Below are positions 1-10,126 of a stretch of 64,000 nt of DNA, piece after piece. The notes beneath the pieces are model-generated. The model did not search any database. It saw only the letters and a list, made by a program, of their open reading frames with translations, and was not told the origin of the DNA. Each line of letters starts with the position of its first letter. Positions within the stretch are counted from its first letter, which is position 1. Location of the stretch: contig NC_089598.1 of NCBI RefSeq assembly GCF_019320115.1, positions 84,019,844 through 84,083,843 on the forward strand, in the 5' to 3' direction. The stretch comes from Miscanthus floridulus. Taxonomy: Eukaryota; Streptophyta; Magnoliopsida; Poales; Poaceae. The translations under genes and the position numbers were made by a program.

Positions 1-154
1 ACATGACTTACCTACCGAGATAGAGGATGAGATCACCCCCAAGAAATTAGTTAGGTAGATAAGCCAGGCGACGAACTTGAAATAAGTGGACAAGCTCTTA
101 AATTTTGTTATGTCCAAATAGATCTTTAGCTCTTCTCCCCTTTTTGTATAAAAT

Positions 155-600
155 GGTTAATGCATTCTGACCCTTTCCGTCATTAAGGCTATAAAGCTCA
201 GGGTGCGGGCAAAAAAATCTGATCACGCTGGTGAGTAAAAACACCGTAGCCGCTGGGGCGTAGGTTTCTTGTGGTCCGACCAGTTTTACTCAGCGTTCAT
301 TTTCGTAACCCTTGCTTCTAGATCTTAACGTGAGAAAGGGTAGGGCACAATGAAAGTTTGCTAGGTAGATATACTCTTTAATGCATTCTGACTCTTTTCA
401 TAGTTAAGGCTAAAAAGCTCAGGGTGTGAGTAAAAAACTCTGATCATGCTGGTGAGTAAAAATGCCATAGCCGCTGGGGCGTAGGTTTCTTGCGGTCCGA
501 CTAGTTTTACTCAGCGTTTGTTTCTGCAACTCTTGCATCTAGGTCTTAACGTGAGAAAGGGTCGGGCATAGAGAATGTCTACCGGATAGATATACCCTTA
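155..600. repeat. Two-copy 221-bp direct tandem repeat in the 3' tail of element G
   Basis: The motif tgcattctga occurs at 161 and 382, and cttaacgtgagaaaggg recurs near 322 and 543. Both give a 221-bp period, with mainly single-base differences between copies. It lies between the end of pol and the presumed 3' LTR, a region that often carries tandem repeats in Tat elements. Confidence 0.8.
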
Positions 601-622
601 TTAGCCCCCGAGTGAGGCCCGA

Positions 623-935
623 CCCCTTGCCGTTGCTAGGGTCGGGTGTCACTAAAGGCCAAGGAGTTGATAGCAAAAAACCGATAAGAGAAAGCATGCG
701 TAAATTAAGGGTAAAAGCGACATAGCTGTTTGATGTTCCAGGTGTTGACGAAGACTTCACCGTCGATGGTCCTAAGCCCCTTGTCATTGCTAGGGTCAAG
801 TGTCACTAAAGATCAAGGAGTCAATAGCGAAACCGATAAGAGAAAGCATGCATAAATTAAGGGTAAAAGCGACGTAGCTATTTGATGTTCCAGGCATTGA
901 TGAAGACTTCATCAACGATGGTCCTGAGCTTATAG
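623..935. repeat. Two-copy 155-bp tandem repeat spanning the end of pol in element G
   Basis: The block from cccttgccgttgc at 623 recurs as cccttgtcattgc at 778, period 155 bp. Both copies contain the sequence reading minus-strand PGTSNSYVAFTLNL, the 3' tip of the pol reading frame. So the duplication copied the last coding bases together with the following untranslated sequence. Confidence 0.8.
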
Positions 936-2385
936 GTGCCTGGTCAGAGCACCTCCACGATGACGTATGGTCTCTCCCATGGCAGAGAGAGCTTGTGGTG
1001 GTTCTTGTTGCTCTAGATGAGGCAGAGCACCAGGTCCCCGATGTTGAAGGCCTAACCCCATACTCGACGGCTGTGGTACCGACGCAACGCTTGCTGGTAC
1101 TTGGTCGAGTGGAGGGGGCAACATCACGTGCTTCATCTTGCTGGTCCATGGCATCCTCGAGGGACGCCTCGGTTCCCTGTTCGTTGTATGCCCTAACCCT
1201 TGGCGCTCCATAATCGAGGTCGGTTGGGAGGATAGCTTTAGAACCGTAGACCATGAAGAATGGCATGTAGCCAGTGGCCTGGCTGGGGGTCATCCTCAGG
1301 CTCTAGAGCACCGTGGGAAGCTCTGTGACCTATCGTCTACCAAACTTGTTCAACCGGTTGAAGATCTTAGGCTTGAGGCCTTGTAGGACCATGCTGTTCG
1401 TGCGCTCGTCCTGCCCATTCGTGCGGGGGTGCGCCACGGTGGCCCAATCGATGCGAATGTGGTATTCATCGCAGAATCAAAGGAACTTCTTCCCGGTGAA
1501 CTACGTGCCATTGTTCGTGATAATGGAGTTCAGGATTCCAAAGCGATGGATGATGTTAAGGAAGAACAACATGGCTTGCTCAGACTTGATCGCGGAGATC
1601 GGTTGAGACTCTATCCACTTTGTAAACTTATCTATGGCGATAAGCAAGTGTGTATATCCCCCAGGTGCCCTCTTGAGAGGTCCGACCAGATCAAGCCCCT
1701 AGACCACGAACAACCACGTGATGGGGATCATTTGGAGTGCTTGGGCCGGTAGGTGGGTCTACCGAGCGTAGTATTAACACCCTTCACAGGTGCGCACAAT
1801 CTATTCAGCATCGGCTACTATGGTTGGCCAGTAGAAGCCTTGTCGGAACGCGTTTTCGACCAGGATCCTAGGGGTGGCATGGTGCCCACAGACCCCACCA
1901 TGGATATCACTCAGCAACTACTTTCCTTGTTCGATGGGGATATAGCGTTGCAGGATCCCGGTGTGGCTTCGCCTATAGAGCTCGCCCTCAATAACGACAA
2001 AGGACTTGGCACGACGCGCGAGCCACCGAGCCTCCATTTTGTCCATCGGTAGTGCCTCATGAAGGAGGTAGTCGAGGTAAGGCATCCTCTAGTCGGCAAG
2101 AGGGTCGGGCTCTTTCGCTGGATCCTCATCAAGCTCCATGACTTTAGGGTTGGATGGAGCCATCGGCTGGTTAGCCCCTGAGCCCAGGGCAGGCGGCCCA
2201 TCATCGGTCTATTCTGGCTCCTCATAGTAGACCAAGGGCTTGCACTGATCGCTGGCGAAGACACCCATTGACACCGGCTCTCGGCCGGACGCCATTTTTG
2301 CTAGCGTGCCGGCCGCCTCGTTGAGACGCCTCGAGATGTGATTGAGCTCGAGACCGTCGAACTTGTCCTCCAGCTGGCAGACTTC
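780..2385 (-). pseudogene. Integrase region of element G (pol 3' part), degenerate
   Basis: The clearest part is near 1200-1293 on the minus strand: TPSQATGYMPFFMVYGSKAI, followed by LPTDLDYGAPRV. This matches the post-core segment of Ty3 integrases (usual form ATGYSPFFLVYGAEAVLPTD). Upstream, shifting minus-strand frames through 1300-2385 hold the rest of the integrase core. Stops and frameshifts are frequent and no full DDE core can be read in one frame. In life the enzyme inserts the cDNA copy into chromosomes; this copy cannot. Confidence is high for identity, low for exact ends. Confidence 0.7.
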
Positions 2386-3990
2386 TCAGTAATATGCAAC
2401 CATCTTGGCATTGTGGCAGCTTGATTCCTTCATGACTTGGTCGATGACCAGCTGAGAGTTGCCCCAGATGTCAAGCCATCGGATACCCAACTCGATGGCG
2501 ATGCATAGGCCATTGATGAGTGCCTCATACTCGGGCACATTGTTGGAGGAGGGGAAGTGGATGTGAACCATGTACCTCATGCATACCCCGAGGGGCAAAA
2601 TAAAGACCAACCCTACATTGGCACCTTTCTTCATCAGTGATCCATCGAAGTACATCGTCCAGTACTCTTGGTCGATGACTGCTGGCGGCATTTGGATCTC
2701 GGTCCACTCTACAACAAAATCAGCCAGCACTTGGGACTTGATGGCCATCCGAGGGGCATATGAAATGCCTTGATCCATCAGCTCGAGTGCCCACTTCGTG
2801 ATTCTTCCTATAGTATCCTAGTTTTGGATGACCTCACCGAGAAGGAAGGACGTCACGACTGTCACCGGATGTGACTCGAAGTAGTGACACAACTTTCTCT
2901 TGGCGATAAGGACGGCATATAGGAGTTTCTGGATTTAGGGGTAGTGAGTCTTGGAATCGGACAAGACCTTGCTAATGAAGTACATAGGAAGCTGCACTTT
3001 GAGGGCATGTTCCTCTTCTTCTCGCTATACCACCAGGGCAAAAGCGGTTCCCCATTGGTCGGGGGACTAGGATCAGAGCCTTCGTTAGGAGCCGCTTGAC
3101 CTTGTCAAGTGCCTCCTAGGCCTCGGGCATCCATTCGAAGCGGTCGGCCTTCATCAGAAGCCGATAGAGGAGGAGACCTCATTCATCGAGGTGTGAGATA
3201 AAGCGGCTGAGCGTGGCAAGGCACCCTGTAACTCACTGTACCCCCTTTATGTTCTGAATCGGGCCCATCCTCATGATGGCCGAGATGTTCTCTGGGTTGG
3301 CTTCGATGCCATGCTTGGAGATGATAAAACCTAGCAGCATGCCCCTCGGGACCCCAAAAACACATTTCTCGGGGTTGAGTTGGATGCTATTTGCTCAGAG
3401 TTTCGTGAAGGTCTGCTCTAGGTCAGCTATGACCTAGTCAGCCCATTTGGACTTGACCATGATGTCGTCTACATAGGCCTGAATGGTTTGCCCAATGAGG
3501 TCATTGAAACACTTAAGCATACAATGTTGATACGTAGCCCCTACATTTTTTCAGACCGAACGGCATTGTGACGTAGCAGAATAATCTGAACGGGGTGATG
3601 AAAGATGTCGCAAGCTGGTCGGACTCTTTCATCGCAATTTGATGGTACCCGGAGTACGTGTCAAAGAAGCAAAGGATTTTGCTCTCTAAGGTCGAGTTGA
3701 CTACTTGGTCTATGTGTGGCAAAGGAAATGGATCCTTTAGACACACTTTGTTGAGACCAATGTAGTCAACACACATTCTCTATTTCCCACTCTTTTTTCA
3801 TACAAGAATGGGATTGGCTAACCACTCGGGGTGGTATACTTTCTTGATGAACCCGGTCACCAAAAGCTTCACAATCTCCTCGCTGATGGCCCTACATTTT
3901 TCCTCGTTGAAGAGACGTAGGCGCTGCTTCACCAGCTTGGAGCCTGGCCTGATCTTCAAGGCATGTTAGGTGACTTCTCTCAGAATGCCT
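2386..3990 (-). pseudogene. Reverse transcriptase-RNase H region of element G, broken
   Basis: At 3513-3776 (minus) the RT palm motifs VDYIGLNK, DPFPLPHIDQ, SGYHQIAMKE and MPFGLK can be read. The frame then breaks, and the catalytic YVDDIMVKSK is found in another frame near 3428-3485. At 2386-2778 is an RNase H block: YWTMYFDGSLMKKGANVGLV contains the first catalytic Asp, and NNVPEYEALINGL contains the Glu. An RT-RNase H of this kind would convert element RNA to DNA. At least one frameshift in RT and further stops between the blocks make it non-functional. Confidence 0.8.
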
Positions 3991-4935
3991 AGTAGGTCCG
4001 AGGGTTTCCACGCAAAGATGTCTCTATTGGCGTGGAGGAAGTCGGTGAGCACGCTTTCCTATTTGGAGGAAAGCGTGGCGCCAATGCGTACCACTTTGCC
4101 CTCGGAGCCACTGAAGTATATGAGGACCTCCTTGGTGCCCTCAGTAGGCTCGAAAGACCTGGTCGACCGCTTGGGGTCGGGTGCTTCTTCGATGACCTCC
4201 TCCTTAATGGCCACAAGCTCTTTGGAGGCGACAATTGACGCAGCGTGCTCGCAGCACTTGACCTCACACTCGTAGGCACGCTGGAAGAAGGTGCCGATGG
4301 TGATGACCCCGCATGGACCCAACATCTTCAACTTTAGATAGGTGTAGTTGGGGACAACCATGAACTTCGCGTAGCATGGACATCCCAGGATGGCGTAGTA
4401 GGTCCTGTGGAACCCGACCACCTCGAAGGTAAGGATCTCCATCCTATAATTGGTTGGATTCCCGAAGGTGACGAGCAAATTGATTTGCCCAAGTGGCATG
4501 GCCTGCTTTCCAGGTACGATGCCATGGAAAGGCGCCTCGGTCGGCTGACTGCGCGATCAGTCGATGCCCATGGCGTCGAGTGTTTCAGCATACATGATGT
4601 TGAGGCCGCTGCCTCCATCCATGAGCAGGTATCTTCCCGGCTGTGGGACGCTTTCTAGGTGATCAATCCAATCAAAGGTTGTGGACTCTAACCATCGAAG
4701 GAAGGATGGCGCGGTCGGCTTGGCTGTATAGACCTCATGGCGCGCCAGCTTCTGGTGGCGCTTGGAATCATAGGCCACCGACCCTCCAAAGATTATGAGG
4801 CAGCCATCCAACGTCAGAAATCCACTGTCCTTCCCCTTAGAGTCATCTGCGGCTGGCTTGGGCTCCTTCCTATGCACCCCCTTGTTAGAGCCGTCGGACA
4901 AGAACCGCTTCATGAGGACGCAATCCTTGTATAGG
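3990..4935 (-). pseudogene. Aspartic protease region of element G
   Basis: On the minus strand, 4557-4913 reads YLLMDGGSGLNIMYAETLDA. DGGSG is the active-site loop of a retroviral-type aspartic protease (DTG/DSG class). A second frame, 4059-4499, carries the downstream part (GRPCYAKFM-like flap region, TYLKLKMLGP). The two pieces are in different frames, so the protein is broken. It sits between gag and RT as expected for a Ty3 polyprotein. Confidence 0.75.
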
Positions 4936-7004
4936 TGCTTAATATGAAAAGCATGGTTCAGGCATGACCCTTCGAGCAGCTTCTCAAAGTGGTCCAGGGT
5001 ATCCTCGGCGGGCTTCTAACCCCCCTAACAGTCGGCAGTGGCCACGAGCGAGCCCATGACCACTGCTTGTTCTTCTTGTTGGGGCAGTTGGAGGTGCCTT
5101 CGTCGACATCCTCGTCCCGCTTGGCCATGTCTTTGGGGCGGTTGAAAATTGCCCCGACTGCCTCCTCACCTGAGGCGTGGCTGGTGGCAATGTCGAAGAG
5201 CTCCTTGGTGGTTCGTGGGCCCTTACATCCCAGCTTGTGAACTAGGGACTCGCAGGTGGTCCTAGACAGGAAAGCTCCTATGACATCGGCATCGGCAACG
5301 TTGGGCAGCTCATTGCACTATCGGGAGAAGCACCAGATGTACCCACAAAGAGTTTCCCCAAACTTTAATCGGTAGTTTTTGAGATCCCATGGGTTCCTAA
5401 GACGTGCATATGTGCCCTGGAAGTTTCCCACAAAGATTTCTTTTAGGTCCGCCCAACTTTAGATTCAGTTGAGCGGAAGATGTTCCAACCACGTTCGCGC
5501 CAAATCGGCTAGTAACAATGGAAGGTTGCGGATAACAAAATTGTCACTATCTGCTCCATCGGCTTGGCAAGCAAGCCGATAATCATCGAGCCATAATCCA
5601 GGGTTTGTTTCCCCAGAGTATTTTGGGATGTTGGTCGACGGTCCGTACCACGGTAGGAAGATGGCATTGAGAATGTGTCGGCCAAAGGCCTGAGGTCCCG
5701 ACAAGTCGGGGCTCGGCCTTCGGTCCTCGCTGCTGTCGTAGCGTCCGCCACGACAAGGGTGGTAGCCGTGGCTAGCCTCCTCCCTCTCATTGCCGTGGGC
5801 ATGTCTGCAAGCATCCATGGTGTCGTGCGTGTCACGGTGGAGGCCGAGACGCTCATGCATCAGGACCTCGACGCGCAGCCTACCGCCTTACTGTGCCTGG
5901 TGGACTGACATGTCCTTGTTGGATCGCCCTGAGGGCATGCACTGGCTGGCATCGAGCTCGTGTCATTGGGACAGCGAGCTCTCAGCCTACTGTGCCGCCG
6001 CCTGCTCGAGTAGCATGCACATCTCGCGACGGGCCCGACGATCCTCGGGTGTCACTGGCTCTAGAAGCCCCCGGAGTAAGGCCGCTGCGACAATGATGTT
6101 CTGACTTGCTCGGGTGAAGTGTGGGATAGCTTCGTCATCCTCGATGATCCTCCGGTTCACGTCGTGGGCCACGGCACGCGCCCGCCCGCTGTCTCCTTGG
6201 CGCTCGAGCTCCGTGCGTTCCTGCTCAAGCTGGAGTCATGCTTTTTCGAGCTCTTGGTGCCGCACCCTCAGTTGCTCTACCCACAGGCGGGGCGGGGCCC
6301 CTGCATCCTCCTTGACCTCATCATCAAGGTTGTTTATTGAGGTAGCCCCTCCCTTGTGGATGCTTTCGACGTATCCCTCGGGGGTACCTACCATGAAACA
6401 TTCTCATGAGGGGTGGTGGCTCCCCCTGCTAGAGTCAGAGTTGGAGGGTGACTCTAATTCTCCCGCAAGGAGGTCGTGGAAAGATTCCACGACGTATTCG
6501 ATCATCCCATGAACTCGTTGTTCATAGGGAATGGGGGCGTGCGCTGCATCACTAGGTTGCCAACGGTCTCTGCGGCATTGCGTAGATCGAACGGGAGCAC
6601 TGTCGGGGCGCTCCGGATGAGGCATTCCGAGGAGAGCGGCTCTCCTCTGACAAGCTATGTGATGACGTTGGCGAACGAAAAGGTGAGGCGACACAGGTCC
6701 TCCTGGGACGGTCGGAGTCCCAGGAAGGCGCCGAGCTGGCACTTTAGCCTCCCATAATCGAAGCCGAGGAGCTGGTCGCTCCTATGGCGTGGGCCTCCGG
6801 TGCGTGCAACTGCAGCTCCTCAAGCGCCTCGGCGATCGTGTCGAGGCCAGTGGAGTAGAGAGGCTGGACAGCGGCGGGAACCTGCGCCAACTTTCCCTCC
6901 GTCGTAACGATGAAATCCAGGTTCCCGAAGCGCACGTGCGCGCTTGGGACCCAGCTGACGCCATGACTAGCCATCCGAGGCTTGATGTGGACGTCGAGAC
7001 GCAC
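4936..7004 (-). pseudogene. Gag region of element G, broken
   Basis: The frame at 5465-5860 (minus) reads IPKYSGETNPGLWLDDYRLA and NLPLLLADLARTWLEHLP, typical of Tat-clade gag (capsid-like PF03732 retrotransposon gag). The first frame, 6744-7004, starts directly after the PBS with RLDVHIKPRMASHG. Between them the frame changes several times. Gag would form the particle shell; this copy is dead. Confidence 0.75.
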
Positions 7005-7008
7005 AAAA

Positions 7009-7029
7009 AACCCCTACCGGCGTGTCAAC
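7009..7029 (-). other. Degenerate primer-binding site of element G
   Basis: The plus-strand sequence cccctaccggcgtgtcaac reads on the minus strand as a damaged form of the PBS tggcgcgccaggtagggg seen intact at 50514 in element B. It abuts the inner end of the LTR and precedes gag. Confidence 0.6.
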
Positions 7030-7046
7030 TGTCGGTGTTTTCGGAC

Positions 7047-7058
7047 CCCTTTTATAGG
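7047..7058 (-). promoter_or_regulatory. TATA box of the element G LTR
   Basis: Minus-strand CCTATAAAAGGGG is a strong TATA match. It lies only about 20 bases from the inner LTR end, leaving almost no room for R and U5. This suggests that part of the LTR was deleted. Confidence 0.55.
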
Positions 7059-7496
7059 CGAAGGGAAAGCGCGGGTCAGAGAGTACGAAAAGGAGAAGAA
7101 CGAGAGAGAGAAGAAGGCTTCCAGGATCCCGGGTCCTTCTTCTCCTTCATACGGGTCCCGCCGATCCTGTAGATGTCAACAGGGACGGCTCCATGTCGTG
7201 GCCCTATTCGTCACTAGCGCCATACACAGGCGTCATCTGCCGGTCATGGCGTTCCACTCCGTCCCGACAGACGTCGTGGTGAACTGACGCGCCTGTCAGC
7301 ATCCGTACGAGGATTAGGCAGAACAGTACCGGCACGTGCCGACACTGCTCTTGATGTGAATCGCCAGGTATGGTCCGTCATGGCCACGGGTTACATCGAG
7401 GCGTGCCAACTTCTTTCCTGGTATCAGAGTTTTGACCCAAGCCCATACGCTTGGACCTGTAGTGGTTGTCGGCGGTATGGGTCCTCGTCGAACGAG

Positions 7497-7755
7497 ACGG
7501 AACCCGTGTCCTTGGGGTCGGGCAAGATGGAGCTCGCGACCTTGGGCGAGTTGGAACCCGCGGCCTTAGGGTCGGGCGAGACGGAGCCCGCGCCCAAGGG
7601 GTCGGACGAGACGGAGCCCGCGGTCTTGGGGTCGGACGAGATGGAGCTCGCGGCTTTAAGGTCGGACGAGACGGAGCCCGTACCCGAGAGGTCAGGTGAG
7701 ACGGAGCCCGCACCCGAGGGGTCGAACGAGACGAAACCTGCACCCAAAAGGTCGG
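7497..7755. repeat. 30-bp tandem array inside the element G LTR
   Basis: About eight imperfect units follow one another, each a variant of gtcggacgagacggagcccg plus ten variable bases. Because the unit is a multiple of three, both strands stay open and give artefact ORFs rich in GSDETEPA. Confidence 0.8.
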
Positions 7756-8120
7756 CCAAGACCTTTTAATACGTCTTGAGCCATCTGAAAAAATCAGCAT
7801 GGGCGCTAACTTACTTGTTTTGGATATCCCTAATATGACAGTAGGAACCAGTGTTGCCCGAGCTGTCTGATGGAAACGACGGGAAGAAACAGTAGAAAGC
7901 AGTGCTGAACAGTAGAAACAGTAGGAAACAAATGGCTTGAGCAGTTCGAACAGTGGATGAACAGCGTCAGATGGCCTGGCTGTCCTCGGATTTTAAGTTA
8001 TTATTAGTAATATAATATGGCGAAATGGTGCTTTTGTAGTTATAAATAGCTGCAGTATATAGATGCACCGTTCAATCGCTTGAATTGTACATACAGTATA
8101 TAATTCGCGCGCGCGCGCAG

Positions 8121-9257
8121 ATGAGCTGATCAAGACCGCCAAGTACCTCGCAACGCCGGGCAAGGGCATCCTGGCCTCCGACGAGTCGACGGGCACCATC
8201 GGCAAGCGCTTGTCCAGCATCAACCTCGAGAACGTGGAGTCGAACCGGCAGGCGCTCCGCGAGCTGCTCTTCACGGCGCCCGGCGTGTTCGACTATCTCT
8301 CCGGGGTCATCCTCTTCGAGGAGACGCTGTACCAGACGACTTCCGACGGGACGCCGTTCGTGGACGTGATCCGCGCCGGCGGTGCCGTCCCGGGGATCAA
8401 GGTCGACAAGGGCACCGTCGAGATCGCGGGCACCAACGGCGAGACCACCGCGCAGGGCCTCGACTCCCTGGGCACGCGCTGCTCCAAGTACTACGAGGCC
8501 GGCGCGCGCTTCGCCAAGTGGCGCGCCGTGCTCAAGGTCGGCCCCGCGGAGCCCTCCGAGCTCGCCGTCAGGCAGAACGCCGAGGGCCTCGCGCGGTACG
8601 CGCTCATCTGCCAGGAGTTCGGGCTCGTGCCCATCGTTGAGCCCGAGATCCTCACCGACGGCGGCCACGACATCAAGACCTGCGCCGCCGTCACGGAGCG
8701 CATCCTCGCCGCCGTCTACAAGTCGCTCAACGACCACAAGGTCCTCCTCGAGGGCACGCTCCTCAAGACCAACATGGTCACCCCCGGCTCCGATAGCCCC
8801 AAGGCATGTCGCCATGATCGTCATTCTTGCAGTCTTTTACGACCAGCCCATGCCCGATCATCCTATCATTCATGGATGCATATATCTTCAGGTTGGCGCG
8901 GAGGTGATAGCGGAGTACACGGTGGCGGCGCTGCGGCGCACCGTGCCGCCGGCGGTGCCCGGGGTCGTGTTCCTGTCGGGCGGGCAGAGCGAGGAGGAGG
9001 CGACGCAGAACCTGGACGCGATGAACAAGCTGGAGGTGCTCAAGCCCTGGACGCTGTCCTTCTCCTTCGGCCGCGCGCTGCAGCAGAGCACCCTCAAGAA
9101 GTGGCTCGGCAAGAAGGAGAACGTCGCCGCCGCGCAGGCCACCTTCCTCGTCCGTTGCAAGGCCAACTCCGAGGCCGGGCTGGGCAAGCACACCGGCTCC
9201 GGCGCCGGGGACGCCGCCGCCTCTGAGAGTTTGTACGTCAAGGGGTACAAGTACTAA
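8121..9257 (+). CDS. FBA: Cytosolic class I fructose-bisphosphate aldolase, first coding exon missing
   Basis: The enzyme cleaves fructose 1,6-bisphosphate to dihydroxyacetone phosphate and glyceraldehyde 3-phosphate in cytosolic glycolysis and gluconeogenesis. Two exons are seen: 8121-8803 and 8892-9257. The first follows an acceptor (cgcgcag) and opens in phase 1 with (D)[18 protein letters not shown]; it carries [21 protein letters not shown] and the Schiff-base lysine in [15 protein letters not shown]. The second carries [12 protein letters not shown] and the C-terminal tyrosine in VKGYKY, then TAA. Together about 348 residues, against roughly 358 usual for the family. Only the short N-terminal exon (about nine residues in relatives) is lacking, and none is seen between element G and 8120. 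No stops or frameshifts occur in the rest. No transit peptide region is present, so the cytosolic subtype is inferred from similarity. Expression is doubtful without exon 1, unless exon 1 lies beyond the left edge. Confidence 0.93.
8804..8891 (+). other. Aldolase last intron with a GC-AG boundary
   Basis: The reading frames before and after are aligned and in phase 0 (…SPK | VGAEVIAEY…). The donor is AAG|GCATGT and the acceptor TATCTTCAG|GTTGG, giving an 88-base GC-AG intron. No GT near the junction preserves the frame and the conserved residues. Confidence 0.8.
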
Positions 9258-10126
9258 GGCGCCACTGCCTCACCAGTGGAATCCAGCAATCCTTGTGTCC
9301 CACATGGTAGCCCTAAATTATCTCTGTCCTACATGTGTGTTTGTGTACTAAAAATTCTCTTCCCTTCATCCGGCTCCTATTTGAGCCAAAAAAACACGTT
9401 GATCTATTTGCAGCTCCCAATGTACAGTAGTATTACCGGAAGATAAGTGCAATATAAGGATGTGACCAGACCATCTTACTGAAGCTCTGATTCACGGGGT
9501 TAGGTGGTCTCCAACAGGAGACCCAGAAGACCCAAATCCAAAATGGATCTCCAACACAAAACCTACATCTCCAACAGAGTATCTATACGAAAGATTTATT
9601 TTTGGTGTTAGGAGAGGTATAACTCAAATCTGAATATCTTCTCTCCTGAAGACCCATTTACAGAAATATTTTTTTTAGTCTTATTGTTGGAGAAGACAAA
9701 AAAAATAGGTATTGAACCTATAGCACTACCCAAACATGAAATGGATCTTGTATCTTGGTTAACGGTTATTGGAGACAGCTTGCATACAAAATGCATATTC
9801 CAGAGCTCAGAAATGCCAATATTTTTGCTTCACAATATCCATTATCTCATCCAGAACTTTCCTGCTGTTAAACTTATTTACTTAATAACAAAAGATATAA
9901 AGGAAAAGGAGGGAAAATATGTACATTATTTTCTGGTGCGTTTTCTTTTGGCATAAGTACTGTAGCGAAACAGTGACACCAGCACTATAACTAATAGGAG
10001 TTCTTATATGCCAGTGCAGTAAGACTAACATACCAATTACAAAATGAAGCACAATAGCAACAAAGCTGGTTCTGAACATTTTGCAAGGGAGTATGTTCCA
10101 ACATTTTCCAATCCACAGGCTTCAAA
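9258..10126. other. Intergenic region between convergent aldolase and RGLG genes
   Basis: It must contain both 3' UTRs. A stretch near 9510-9790 with repeated tctccaacag/gttggagaaga words, some inverted, may be a decayed MITE, but no clear terminal repeats or TSD could be fixed. No further gene is seen. Confidence 0.5.

Larger units (their letters stand above)
1..7800 (-). mobile_element. Ty3 Tat-clade LTR retrotransposon 'G', decayed, 3' end off the left edge
   Basis: Read on the minus strand, the order is LTR (7800 to 7030), primer-binding site, gag, protease, reverse transcriptase/RNase H, integrase, then a repeat-rich 3' tail reaching base 1. This is the Ty3 order (integrase last). The RT motifs (VDYIGLNK, SGYHQIAMKE, YVDDIMVKSK) and the degenerate PBS related to tggcgcgccaggtagggg fit the Tat clade, RIRE2-like; that clade call is from recall. 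Coding frames are broken many times, so the copy is non-functional. The 3' LTR is not in the window, so a TSD cannot be tested. The outer LTR edge (about 7800, at ...atcagca) is a guess from TG/CA ends. Confidence 0.85.
7030..7800 (-). repeat. 5' LTR of element G
   Basis: The inner edge begins with tgtcggtgttttcggacc next to the PBS. On the minus strand the LTR contains a 30-bp repeat array (7497-7755) and a CCTATAAAAGGGG box. The outer edge is taken as ...atcagca near 7799 and is uncertain. The LTR lies directly upstream of the surviving aldolase sequence, which begins with an intron acceptor at 8120. Confidence 0.6.

Noticed and set aside
7419..7429. TGGTATCAGAG on the plus strand, a perfect tRNA-iMet-type PBS
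   Set aside because: It lies inside the minus-strand LTR of element G, no LTR ends next to it, and no plus-strand gag follows. Taken as chance.
7356..7769. Plus-strand ORF with GSDETEPA repeats (and its minus-strand mirror)
   Set aside because: Produced by the 30-bp LTR minisatellite, whose period keeps all frames open.
8072..8824. 250-codon minus-strand ORF across the aldolase
   Set aside because: A shadow of the GC-rich aldolase exon on the other strand; no homology recognised.
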